Part shown: piece by piece, positions 12,513-22,775 of the stretch
How positions within the stretch are numbered: position 1 is the first letter of the stretch
Layout: each line of letters opens with the position of its first letter
Source of the DNA: Cloeon dipterum
Lineage: Eukaryota; Arthropoda; Insecta; Ephemeroptera; Baetidae
Reading direction: 5' to 3'
Length of the DNA stretch: 64,000 bases
Assembly (NCBI RefSeq): GCF_949628265.1
Contig: NC_088789.1
Coordinates: 26,715,883-26,779,882 of the forward strand
Translations under genes and position numbers: made by a program
The notes under the pieces: generated by a model
Databases searched by the model: none
Told to the model about the DNA's origin: nothing
Seen by the model: the letters and a program-made list of their open reading frames with translations, nothing else

Positions 12513-13067
12513 ATGGGTTCCTCACTAACTCTGCAGGCAAGATAAACATGATCATTATTAATTAACATTTGGCGGCTGCTTTTGCCTGTTCTCATTCATA
12601 AATTACCTGTAATAATATAATTCGTCTTACAGATTCTTCTCTACCTGACAAGCTTTTACTTTGGCATGTTCATGCTGTGCGAATTTGGGATGCTAATTTT
12701 TAAGGTGATCACGGACAGTAACAATATCTTGTAATGTTTCAAGAAAAAAAAATCATTTTAAATTTTTCCACAGGGGATGCACCTACCCTACCCAAGTTCA
12801 GGTCTTTGGATTGACGGAGTCCTGCTGGTGCTTTTAGGAGTGATTGAATCCTTCCGTATTCTCGAAGCGCAAAAAGCGAATCTGACAAACATGCAAGGCA
12901 GGATGGTTGTCTCCTTGGCGCTCTGTGTTCCATCAGCTCTTGCTGTTGTTTATTTTGCAGCCTGGCAGAATTACGTTCTCCGACTTGAACTCATTTTGTG
13001 CATCATTCAGCTTGGAATGACAGCGATTCAGTTTGTGCTGGGTGTTGTTGAACTTATAGGCAGATAA
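12513..13067 (+). CDS. Tmem216: TMEM216-like transmembrane protein of the ciliary transition zone (complete, 129 aa)
   Basis: TMEM216 is a small four-helix membrane protein of the MKS module at the ciliary transition zone. In insects it would act in ciliated sensory neurons and sperm. Exons: 12513-12536 (8 codons), 12633-12704 and 12774-13067, 390 nt in total and all phase 0. The family signature is evident: ILLYLTSFYFGMFMLCEFG in helix 1, then a Lys-Gly and HLPYP loop, a second helix with LGVIESFRI, and VPSALAVVYFAAWQNYVLRL before the last helix. Intron 1 has a GC donor (CAG|GCAAGA) instead of GT, and the join gives SSLTLQ-ILLYL, which matches the family N-terminus. The nearest alternative family member is TMEM80. 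The stop lies 61 bp from the PWP1 stop on the opposite strand, and no AATAAA follows nearby, so its 3' UTR probably runs antisense into PWP1. Confidence 0.85.
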
Positions 13068-13104
13068 ATTTTTGTTGTGTAATTTTCGAAAAAAAAAAAT
13101 GCAT

Positions 13105-13110
13105 TTTATT
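13105..13110 (-). terminator. AATAAA poly(A) signal of PWP1
   Basis: AATAAA on the minus strand, 18 bases after the PWP1 stop codon. It implies a very short 3' UTR between the two convergent genes. Confidence 0.5.
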
Positions 13111-13128
13111 TTATCGAAACTTAGAAAA

Positions 13129-16068
13129 CTAGGTAGTAGCCGCAGTAATGTCAACATTTTCCATGGATTCTTCAGCTTCCATTGATTCTGCAGAGATCAG
13201 TCCTCTCGATGAAAACCTGTCTCTCACTAAAAGTATAAAATCGTTGTGCGTTAAATTAAATTAATTTAAAAAATGAAAATGAGAGTACCTTTGGGGCTGT
13301 TTTCCATTTGCCAGACGGTGAAATTATTTTCTCTGTTGTCGCCTCCAACGCAGACAACGAAAGGCGAATTTGGCGACATTTGAAGAGTCACAATTGCTCC
13401 AACTTGCGTGTCCTTTGCATCCACCTTCTGCGGCACACCCTCCAGCATGTCCCAAATGAAGAGCTCTCCGGTCATTGAGCCAGTGACCAGCAGTCCTGGA
13501 CACGAGCAGCTGAGGGAGAGGCCTGTTACTTCCTTCGTATGCGCCTGTAGGGTCCAGATCGGGTCCTTATTCCGGACGTCATAGTAGTTAACTTGGCCAT
13601 TGTCAGTGCTCGCCTGAAACGCATTAGTTGAGCAGACTTAATAATTAAGAAGTTTCTTTCAACTTACAAGGAAATTGTACTCCTCAAAGTGATTCCAAAC
13701 CACTTTTTCGACTTCCCCTGGCAGCTCCCACTCATTGAATAAACTGTCTGTCCGACAATCGAACAATCGCACGGTCCTGTAATAAAGATTTAATTTTTGA
13801 TAAATATCAGACTCTCCAGGATACACGGAAATCTGGAATTTCACTCGTGCTTTAATATGGGGACCAGTCATAGCAGGTCATTTCAATAAAATATGAAAAG
13901 ATGTGCATCAATTTTATATTAATTATGCAATAGAATATTCTATTAATTCATGACGACTGTCCGCATGATATAAACTGAAGAAGAAAACTAAAGTATAAGG
14001 TTTAAATTGGCTAATTAGCCATTATCCATGGAAGAAGCACATAAAGGTGTTATATTTTATTGAATGGATAATTAGTGAAGGTTTATCACTATTAAGTATT
14101 GATTCAGTCAGCAATTGAAGTAAATCCAGAGGTCTCAGTGGCAAATTTTAAGTCACGTAGGCAGCCGCCAGCCGCATGAATCTAGTTAAGCTGCGCCAGC
14201 CGCCAGCCATTGATGAAAAAGGATCACAAATTAAAAAAAAGCAGGAGAAAAAATTTCTTCTGGGCCTTTCTGACCATTAAATCAAATTATGTATCCGTTT
14301 AAAATATTGTCAGCTGCACCAAACGCATGAGAAAAGCAGAAAATTGCCAGCTGCCACAGACCCCTGAAATTCTCAACTATCTCCTATTGCCTTGACACTC
14401 TAAGAATGCCTTTACAGCTAAAGGACTGATCTAATTTAAAAAAATGAATTTTTTTCTAGATATATAATATCAATTAGCCGAGAGTAAACCTAACTGTTAT
14501 TGTTTACATAGAAATAATCAGAAATCAAAGCTCGATATCACACTCACTTGTCACAACTTCCTGTCAAGAGTCCGTGCGCTTGCTTGTGGTGCCACTGCAT
14601 TGTCTGCACCTCCGCATTAAAAGGGTTGTACACGGTTGACGGAGTGCCATTGTCCAAGTCCCACAAAATGACGCTCTTGTCCGCAGAGCCGCTCGCAAGA
14701 ATGTGGCTCATGTGCTTGTTCCAGGACATGCAGAGAACCGACTTCTTGTGTCCCACACTAGGTGTCTTTTTCTTTTTGCTCGCCTTCTTTCCAAGACGGA
14801 ACGACGGCTCCAGACCATCCACAATGTCCAGGTCCCAGACATCAATTACATTGGACATTGTGCCGATTGCCACAAGATTTCCAAAACCTCCAGCTGCAGA
14901 GAAAATTTATATTTTTTTGCAGTCAGAGAAAAAATTTGCTCACCTGGCTCATGATTCAGCCACTCGAAGCAAAGCGGCACTGATGGCAGGATGATGTCAT
15001 GGTGCACATACAAGTAGCCTTCATCTTCATTGTAAACTGAATGATTAAATATTTCTTTATTAACATTTGGTTTGCTTCAAAGTTGGGCTCCATTCAAAAA
15101 CATTTAGATTCAAGACTCATTAAATTTGTTTGAAAAACACAAATTTTTAACTCATTATAGTGATTTTTATTAGGAAAAGCGTAATTATATTGGTTTAAGG
15201 AAGAAAAATTAAACAGTATTAAATTAAAGTTGTATGCCGATGGTGTCCAATAAATTAATAGTAATAATTAAGGTAGAAATATACCTTGCCTTTGAAACCA
15301 ATAGTAAACAAAAAATAGAAAAGTCTCAGGACCAATTTGGGTGGAGGCAAAGGGGATGCTCACCAAACAGGAACTCAAAATTTAGGTTTAAAATTTTCTC
15401 AAGATGTATTTAAAACATTAAAAATCTCACCATATACTTCCATGGTGGCACTTTCATCTTCCACATGACCAGTAATAATCAGGTTGTCTTCAGGCTTGAT
15501 TTCAAAGTCCTCCTCCTCGCTATCAGCTTCTGACTGAACGTCGACCTCTGGTCCTCCTCGTGGTGTTTCAACAACTGCCAACCCTCCAAGAGATAAAGGA
15601 TTTGATTGCACTAGAAATAACATTCTCAGTAAGTTTTATACAATTAAATCAACCAATTAATATATTCATACGGGTTTCACCGTCGTAGTTTGCAAAGTTG
15701 AATTCATCTCCTGGGGGTGCAGTATCAATCTCCGCTGCGTTATTTTCATCACCAGACTCTTCTTCATCGCTAAAAAACATTAAAATTCCATCATGTAAAT
15801 AAATACCTGAATGAATACACGGTTTCAAATATCTTACTCTTCTAAATCTGCCGCAGTAGCTTGAACAATATTTCTTATCTCTTCATCATTCAGCTTCACC
15901 TGAAAGTTGCAATGAGCGTAATGAGATTTTATTCTTTTGAGTGTTTTAGTAAGTTTCTGATTAAGATACAGGACATAATGATGTTAATTGTATGTATGAT
16001 AATACCTTATCTGGAATTCTTTTGGCAGCTCCCTGCTTTACCCATGAAACACTGGATATGAAATTCAT
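13129..16068 (-). CDS. pwp1: PWP1 periodic tryptophan WD40 protein (complete, 457 aa)
   Basis: PWP1 is a nucleolar and chromatin WD40 protein that promotes rRNA transcription and ribosome biogenesis (nclb in Drosophila). Exons: 16006-16068, 15838-15899, 15672-15769, 15431-15610, 14944-15036, 14548-14893, 13668-13776, 13289-13613 and 13129-13226. They total 1374 nt in frame. The protein starts MNFISSVSWVKQGAAKRIP, which matches the conserved family start. Next come an acidic stretch (residues 42-50, DDEEESGDE), a second acidic block (SEADSEEEDFE), and the hallmark VIDVWDLDIVDGLEP with a lysine cluster (SKKKK). WD repeats follow: SGSADKSVILWDLD, LTGSCDKTVRLFDCR, STDNGQVNYYDVR, TGSMTGELFIWDM and NNFTVWQM. 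Slightly shorter than human PWP1 (501 aa) through a shorter N-terminus and tail. The 771-bp intron at 13777-14547 holds no recognisable feature beyond a short GCCAGCCGCCA duplication near 14160-14205. Confidence 0.93.
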
Positions 16069-16865
16069 AATACAATTTTAAAAAATTATTGGAATTATTG
16101 AGGGAAATCAGGGAAACTTAAAGATCCCGTGCACGTGTCTATGTTTTGATTATCACAACTGGCCTGGACAGGCAAATAAGTGGGAGTGAATCGATGCTCG
16201 AGTAGCGCCTCTGGCGGAGAGGTTTAGATATACATATGTATTGCTGAGCGCGCGAACATTTTTCTCCTTTATCTCGTCTCTCGTCTTGTTCAATAGAAAC
16301 TAACTAAATTGCAGTTGATGGACTCAATTATTTGCAGCGCATGCTGTGTACTTTATGTAATACCCATATTTAATTAAACGCTAGCGAAACCTTTGAGTTG
16401 TGCGCGCTGAACTTTCATGCTAAATGTGGCAAAAAACAAAAAATGTCAGACGGCGCGCTCACATTATTAAGGACGTGTGTAGCGTGTAGCATGTGTATGA
16501 TTATAATATTATTCTTGCATTTACGCAAGTACAAAATTATTATTAATTTGATGATGGGAAATTACAGAATTTGTTAGGTCTTGTGAGCAGTAAGAATATA
16601 ATTTCCTTCTTGAACGAAGAATAAATTCGCTCTCAGAGGTTTTTAAAAAGATTAGGCGTAAAACCAAAGAGACGACTTAATGATCGCTTATCTTAACTGT
16701 GCACTAAATGCTCATTATCTTGCCACGTCGTCATAGTCATATGACTTCAGCCATTTGTCTATTACATTGTCTGCATAGCTCAATAGTTTGATCGCTGCGG
16801 TAGCTACAATCCCTTATCTTTCCGGATTGTAGCAAAATTATCGTTTTGCAAAAATCGCTCAACAT
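16069..16865. promoter_or_regulatory. Divergent region between PWP1 (-) and the small membrane protein gene (+)
   Basis: About 800 bp with no gene. A stretch at 16296-16345 (words CTAACTAAATTGCAG and GATGGACT) recurs at 23262-23302. No TATA box can be assigned. Confidence 0.35.
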
Positions 16866-17120
16866 ATGGGAGAACCGGAAAGCATTCCTCTTCAGAGGGT
16901 CGATACTGTCGATAGGGAGTCGTCTGCCAGAGACAGTAGCAATAATAAGACTCCATGTCAATGTAAATGTTGGTATTGGTTTCTGGCTGGGTTCGGTGTC
17001 GCCTTGATTGTTGGCGTCATCGTAGGAGTTACCCTCTTGATAAGTACGTGCTATAAAGTCATTTTTCATTTTTTAAAACTCAAATTTCAATTAATAATTT
17101 CAGTTGCCTTCGTAACCTAG
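16866..17120 (+). CDS. Small single-pass membrane protein, two exons (64 aa), duplicated gene A
   Basis: I do not recognise the family. Exon 1 is 16866-17043 and exon 2 is 17104-17120, joined across a 60-bp GT-AG intron (donor A|GTACGT, acceptor TTTCAG). The product is a polar N-terminus with many Ser, Asp and Arg, a cysteine cluster (PCQCKCWYWF), one strong hydrophobic helix (FGVALIVGVIVGVTLLI) and a short tail ending IAFVT. This looks like a type III or tail-anchored membrane peptide. A second gene at 22356-22574 has the same two-exon plan, an intron of exactly the same length with closely similar sequence, and similar downstream flanks. The duplication supports a real transcribed unit. An alternative last exon at 17641-17675 is also possible. 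Function unknown. Confidence 0.5.
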   Translation: MGEPESIPLQRVDTVDRESSARDSSNNKTPCQCKCWYWFLAGFGVALIVGVIVGVTLLISTCYKVIFHFLKLKFQLIISVAFVT

Positions 17121-17129
17121 TGCGAGTGT

Positions 17130-17352
17130 TACCACCACATCTGTATGACTGCTGCGTACACACACATATACTTGGAAGCAAAAGCAACTGAACTAAACAG
17201 CACAACAAATGTGAGAGATTTCACCACACATCATATTTTCCAAATCTCTACGCTAATTTAGGGCACACTATATAATTTCTGAACGCAAAATCAAGCCAAT
17301 CAAAATCGAAGAGAAAACATCCTAAAACAGGCTTTCTTAAATTTTAAAAGAT
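17130..17352 (+). repeat. Downstream part of a segmental duplication shared with 22575-22750
   Basis: Words such as GGAAGCAAAAGC, GAACTAAA.AGCACAA, TTTTCCAAATCT and GAACGCAAAATCAA occur in the same order after both small membrane protein genes. The last about 55 bases (17298-17352) also recur almost unchanged at 30213-30268. Confidence 0.6.
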
Positions 17353-17640
17353 ATTGTGAGAGAGCCGGAGCTTCAGTTTCCCTCTTCCAACATTTATAAA
17401 TTCCAAAATTGTTCAAATTTTTAATTTTTCACAATTTCAAAAAGAGGGAAGACATTTTGTTATATTCAAAGTATTGACTCAAGTGTTTTCATGTATATAT
17501 GTGTGCACGCAAAGAGTGCAGAGTATGAAATAAATTATTCGTTCTCTAGCAGTCTATAGCAGTCTTTTCCTACCCGTGCGGCAACCCCGAAACAGCTACA
17601 TTTCAAGTATTAATAGTTAAATTTTGATTTTTTTTTACAG

Positions 17641-17675
17641 ATGAAACTTGTCGCTGTTGCATAAATTGTTATTGA
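17641..17675 (+). CDS. Possible alternative last exon of small membrane protein gene A (cysteine-rich tail)
   Basis: A very strong acceptor (a run of T then ACAG) ends at 17640. Spliced in phase to the donor at 17043, the exon would replace the IAFVT tail with NETCRCCINCY and a stop, giving 70 aa with cysteine clusters on both sides of the membrane helix. It depends entirely on splice signals and phase. Confidence 0.3.
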
Positions 17676-18862
17676 ATTCAAAGATTATATTTGTATACAT
17701 ATTTACGGTTTGGTTAGTGGTTACAATAAGGCAGAATAGCAATTTTTGGCAATAATATTTTATACAGTATAATTTGTGGCCAAAATAATTAATCAGACCG
17801 GTTGAAAGAAAAGCTTATTGAAAAAAGCCTATTTTTTTCTATGAGTTGCTTCCTTGTTGTTTTAGCTTGAAGATATTTTTTGCACGACAGAAAAAGATGT
17901 AATCGTCAAATTTCTGCAAAACTCCTTGAGTTATTGGGCTTAGAAGGGTGAAGTGTTTGTGCTATATATTATTCTGAGGATATTCTCTTAAAACAATCTA
18001 CAGATTAATCCAGGATTAAAAGAACACGCGTAGCAAAAATTCACATTATATTTTAATTTTTTAGATTAATATCCTGGGCGAAGTTGATATAATACTAAAT
18101 AATCCTCGGACTACAATTTTTTGTGCGGGATTGTTTTGGCGCTATAAAAAAGTTCTACTTGTATGTGCTACACGCACGTCGCGGTGGACTTTTTGGTCGG
18201 AAAAATATCCACTGTACCACTGTAATTCGACCCTCAAGAATCGATTGGTGTGCTCAGACACTTCGTCAAAGACGGTTTTCGACAAAATAATAAAAAAATA
18301 CCTCCAATTTTTGTAAATAAATCAGACAATAATCGCTTTTTGTATGGAAGATAATCAAAAACTAGTCGTGTTGGATAAAAAATTAAAATATGTGAAAATA
18401 TAATGCTTCAAAATTGATGATTCGCACCCATTTGATAGATTCCGATAATCACAGGGGCACAAGAAAATTAATAATCTATATTTGGTTTTGCACAACCCCC
18501 ATAATTATCCAATTATCGAAACTTTGGTGCTCGATGGATGTATATATGGATAAAAAGTATTCATTACAGAGGTCTCAAATAGCCACAAGTCAGCCGCCGG
18601 TCAAATATATCAGAGTTAAAATAAATCAAAGAGGAGCTGCAGGAAAAAATCGGCCTCCTATGCCCATCGCACTATCAAATAGAGGCCATTGCGATTGCAA
18701 TTTTTCGTAACTGCGACGTCACCTCTCTTTACTTATCTGAGCTAATTCGTTAATCCCTATTTATTGCAATTATGACTAAGAGAATGAGTTAAGAAATAAA
18801 CTCGTAAAAGGCGAGTCGATGCAGATAAAAGGCGAGTCGATGCAGATAAAAGGCGTACTATA
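17676..18862. other. Intergenic stretch with short tandem and inverted repeats
   Basis: No gene seen; the open frames at 18131 and 18414 look random. At 18020-18132 a short segment has ends resembling the CCCGC termini of the large element to the right. At 18804-18855 the 21-base unit beginning AAAAGGCGAGTCG occurs about two and a half times, directly before that element. Confidence 0.4.
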
Positions 18863-21800
18863 CCCGCGTAGAAAAATTTAGTCCAGGATTGTTCTAGGAA
18901 TATACCTCTTTGGTCGAGGATCAATCCTCAGGAACAATTATGGGCTGATATTGGTGACGCTTTTTCGTGTTTTTAGATTAATCCGAGGATTATCCCAAAA
19001 AGATAATCCTAGAATGTCCCAGGGATGTTCTTAGGGAGATGTCAGAAAACTCTTGCGTTCCTCCTAAGAATATTCCTGGAACATTCTTCGGTCTTTCTTA
19101 GGAACTTCCTCAAATTAATCCAGGATCAATTTCAAACGTGAAAAAAATTAGTCCTTGGCTCTTTATTTTAATAAAATTTAATTCATTATTGTCTTAAATT
19201 TTAATTGGGATTTACACAATAATTAAACATATATATTTATTCCAAGAATAATTATTTTATTTTTAATTTCACATACAGGCAGTAGAGCATAACAATTATT
19301 ATGGTTTCACAATGACAGAGTGCATATACATCCAAACATTTTGGGCACTACACAAATATCAGTATTTAAGATTAAACACAAATCAAAATACTGCTTTTGA
19401 CAAATTAATCATACAGTTCATGTCAATAAGAACAAGAATGAAGGAGAGGCTATGCAACAAAATGATTTGGTTCAGGCAAAGGAAGCATGACAAGAACAGA
19501 TCCAGAAATGCCACCGCGATTTACATAGAAAAATTACACATTTTTCATCACCGACTTACAGTTTCCGCCACCCAAACTTATTTATGGGGTTCTAATTAAT
19601 AACTTAAGGACTTGCGAGAATCCCATATCAAAATGTTGGTGGCGAAAACTGCGTAAGTAGCAGCAAAAAGTTAAATTTTACCATAAAACCGTTGGATTTG
19701 AAAGTTGCGCGATCTTTCCTAATTTCTTTGGACGCTAATCTATAAAATGAGACTTACCCTGTTAACCGCAAGATCCAGGCCATCCGTCCGAGTCCGCGGG
19801 ACGTCCGTGATGTCCCATACTGGCGGCGTCCGGCGTCCTGCGTCCGTTAATAACTTTAACTTTGAACATCGGTTGACCGTTGACGCGTTAGACAAAGAGC
19901 GAAGCAGGATTTTGTAAGTCTCTTGTCTCTTGTTGCTGCTGCTCGCTAGTCCTGCTTAGGGTTGGCAATATCAATATCGATATATCAAAAAAATTTGATA
20001 TATCAAATATCATATCAGTTATCATGGCTGATATTTGATATATCATATCAGGCTGATATTGATATCTAAGTCGGATATCAAGGTTGATATTAGTTGACAT
20101 TTTTGACCGACAGATGGCATTTTTCATGCCGGTTTTCGCATAAAAGTTTAGGATCAAACTGTACTTTCCATCCCCAAACATGGGCGTAACCGATATTGAA
20201 GTTTTCGCAATGCACAAAGGCGCGAAAAATGTCTCAGCTGATCGATCACAGATGATCTCTCAGCTGTGGTCAACTTATAGTAGCTTTTGTGTTGAATGAA
20301 AATTAAATTAAATTGTTTGTAAACAATGGTCAGCAACGTCAGGTAGGTCAGGTTAAACCCTGACAACAATAAAGGCCACCCACGCCAGCTGATCGGTCAC
20401 AGATGACCTCTGTCAGCTGGCAGTACCACATTTACTTGTTGAATTAAAATGATATGTAACAAATTGTTTGTAAACAATGATTTTTGATTTGAATGGTGAA
20501 TAATTAAGAACTTATTGTAACTAATCCAATCAAAATGTGTACAAATAACGCAAATAATATTGCGAAAATTGCTCTGATGATGGCATAGCCCCAAATTAAA
20601 AATTGAAATACTTAATACAAAACAGCTGCTACGGTTTAAAGTAATTTCATTCTGATTTCTCTTATGTGTATCTATTAAACTCAATTATTTATTACCAGAT
20701 GAAGGTTGAAAAGCACATATGATGTGGAGAAAAACACCCCAATATTTTAATTTGAAGATAAATTGACGCTCTCACATTATCAGCTGATATTGTAAACATC
20801 AAACTTAAAAATTAATTTTAAAATGGCACAATTAAATTATAATATTTTATTTATTACCTAATAATAGCTATTAATTAATTAATTAGACACCCATGTGGCG
20901 GGTAGGGGGGAAGGGAAAGCAGCCAGATGCAAATTTTGGCGCCATATGGTGGGATCCGACACACCCCCTTCTCAAACATCTGTTTTAAAGGCGCGCAACA
21001 TTTAAATTATTTGAATACTCATCCCATATGCCTGCGGAAAACCGCCATTTTTCAAATGTTTTCTTATTTAACCGATATTTATGAAAAAACCGGTGAAAAA
21101 TGCTTAAAAAATCGGTTTTTAAGCCTTAAAAATAGCCATAACCGGTTTTGGTTCATCCGGCAGCCATTTTTTGATCATCTGGAAATATCATCGTTGATAT
21201 ATCAAATTCTGATATTTTTTCGCTGATATATCAGTGATATTGATATTTCAAATATCATATCAAATATTGATAATCGATATTGTTTTTTTCACAAAGTCAC
21301 AACCCTAGTCCTGCTGCCACCGCCCGTCGCCCCTCCCCCGCTCCACAACAGAGGCAGGCAGCAGCAGCAGGCATTCCATGCAAGTGCGTGCATGCATGTG
21401 CAGCCGCCGCTACCACGCGCACACTAAAATCGCCCTTTTAACCCTTTTTGTCCTTCTGACCTTTATTTTCAAATTTGCCCGTTTGTCGGTAGCATTAATT
21501 TAAGACTCTTTGTGTTAAGAAATTAATTTATTTAATCGAATTTATGATTTTTACCCTTTTTAATCTGGGCAGATTCTTTGAAAAATAAAGGCATCATAAT
21601 TTTTTGTTAAGATAATGAAAAATTTGGTTTTAATATAAAAATTTAATCCATCGCATTAATTAAAAAAATATTTGCGAGAAAAATTTTTTGTGATAACGAT
21701 TTCAAAATATTTAACAGTATGGCAGTTAATTTTCTTGATTAAATTATGTTTCATATTTAATTTTGTGTTTTTAATTGTAAGAAAAATATCTAAGTTCTTC

Positions 21801-22230
21801 TCTTTTAGGGTTTTTTAAAGAATATTCTAGGAACATTAAAAAAATATTTTGAATTAATCTCAGAATGATCCATGGAATAATCTGGGGATATTCTATTTAA
21901 CTTTATTCAAATTTCCCCTTTGGGATTATTCTAGGGATATTCTTGTAGATTAATCTCTAGATTGACTTTAGAACATTTTAAGGTTAATCAGGATTCATTC
22001 CAGAAACATTCCAGAAATTAATTTTTTGGATTAATCTTAGATAGATCCAAAGAATAATCAGAGGATATTTCCTGTAGATTGATCTCTAGATTGATCTTAA
22101 ACTATCTTAGGTTAATCTTGATTAATCCAGGATTAATCCTGGAACATTTTTTTGGATTAATTTTTTCAGATAAATTTAGATTAATCTAGGATTAATCAGG
22201 ATATTCCTGGGTTATATTTTTTTATGCGGG
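18863..22230. mobile_element. TA-flanked terminal-inverted-repeat element, nonautonomous, with a nested hAT element
   Basis: The left end reads TA-CCCGCGTAGAAAAAT and the right end, as its complement, CCCGCATAAAAAAAT followed by TA. This gives inverted ends and a TA target duplication, as in Tc1/mariner-type insertions. Both subterminal regions (about 18890-19140 and 21800-22215) are packed with degenerate copies of words like GGATTAATCC, CCAGGATTAATCCTGG and AGGAATATTCCT. No transposase frame is present. Without the inserted hAT element and one target-site copy it would be about 2.0 kb. Superfamily assignment from the TA duplication alone is tentative. Confidence 0.6.
19957..21307. mobile_element. 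hAT-like nonautonomous element (1351 bp) with 8-bp target duplication
   Basis: Starts TAGGGTTGGCAATATC and ends ACAACCCTA, short inverted ends typical of hAT elements. It is flanked on both sides by the same 8 bases, GTCCTGCT (19949-19956 and 21308-21315), the standard hAT target duplication. The ends are followed by dense GATATATCA/TGATATATC palindromic words. No open frame encodes a transposase, so it would have to be mobilised in trans. A 94-bp internal segment is duplicated (20235-20328 and 20386-20479). Confidence 0.85.
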
Positions 22231-22355
22231 TATGACAACCATAGAGAGAACTCATATTAATTGCTTTCATTTTACTTTTGCCTCAGTATTTGAACTGTCC
22301 ACCTTATTGTCACGTCTTGTCGTCTTTGTGACTTGGTGTGCATTGGCTGAATAGT

Positions 22356-22574
22356 ATGGGCATGATAAAAAAGTTATTTGTCGAAGAATTCAGTAAGACG
22401 CCAACGCGATACAAAGTTTTACGGTTATTTCTTGGTGCGGTTGCTGCCGTCTTTGTTGCCTGGGGTATCTATGCAATCGTCAGAAACAGGCTCGCTGCGT
22501 CAAGTACGTTCTATAGTCATTTTCCATTTTGTAAAACTCAAATTTCAATAATTTAATCTGCAGATCTCACCTAG
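22356..22574 (+). CDS. Small single-pass membrane protein, two exons (52 aa), duplicated gene B
   Basis: Not a family I recognise. Exon 1 is 22356-22503 and exon 2 is 22564-22574, with a 60-bp intron. The donor (A|GTACGT), phase and most of the intron sequence match gene A at 16866. The product has a basic amphipathic N-terminus (MGMIKKLFVEEFSK), one hydrophobic segment (LFLGAVAAVFVAWGIYAIV), then RNRLAASNLT. Unlike the intron and 3' flank, the coding exon shows no clear similarity to gene A apart from the first two residues and the general plan of one membrane helix. Both genes lie on the same strand either side of the transposon nest. The start chosen is the first ATG. Confidence 0.45.
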
Positions 22575-22750
22575 AGACGAGTTCGTGTTTCGTGTTTGTT
22601 CCTATATCAACCCTATCAACACACCTGTGCCTGTGGCTGCTGCATGTGTACATATGGAAGCAAAAGCGATTGAACTAAATAGCACAAGTGAGTGATTCCA
22701 CAAAATCATGTTTTCCAAATCTGAACGCAAAATCAAAGCCAGTAAAAACC
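22575..22750 (+). repeat. Segmental duplication partner of 17130-17352
   Basis: Carries the same ordered words as the region downstream of gene A (GGAAGCAAAAGC, GAACTAAATAGCACAA, TTTTCCAAATCTGAACGC), with small deletions. It ends just before a MITE-like element at 22776. Confidence 0.6.
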
Positions 22751-22775
22751 GATTAATGTGTCAGTCTACCGAAAG

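Noticed and set aside
19312-19599. 95-codon frame inside the TA-flanked element, considered as a transposase remnant
   Set aside because: No DDE or helix-turn-helix motif is visible, and it is AT-driven.
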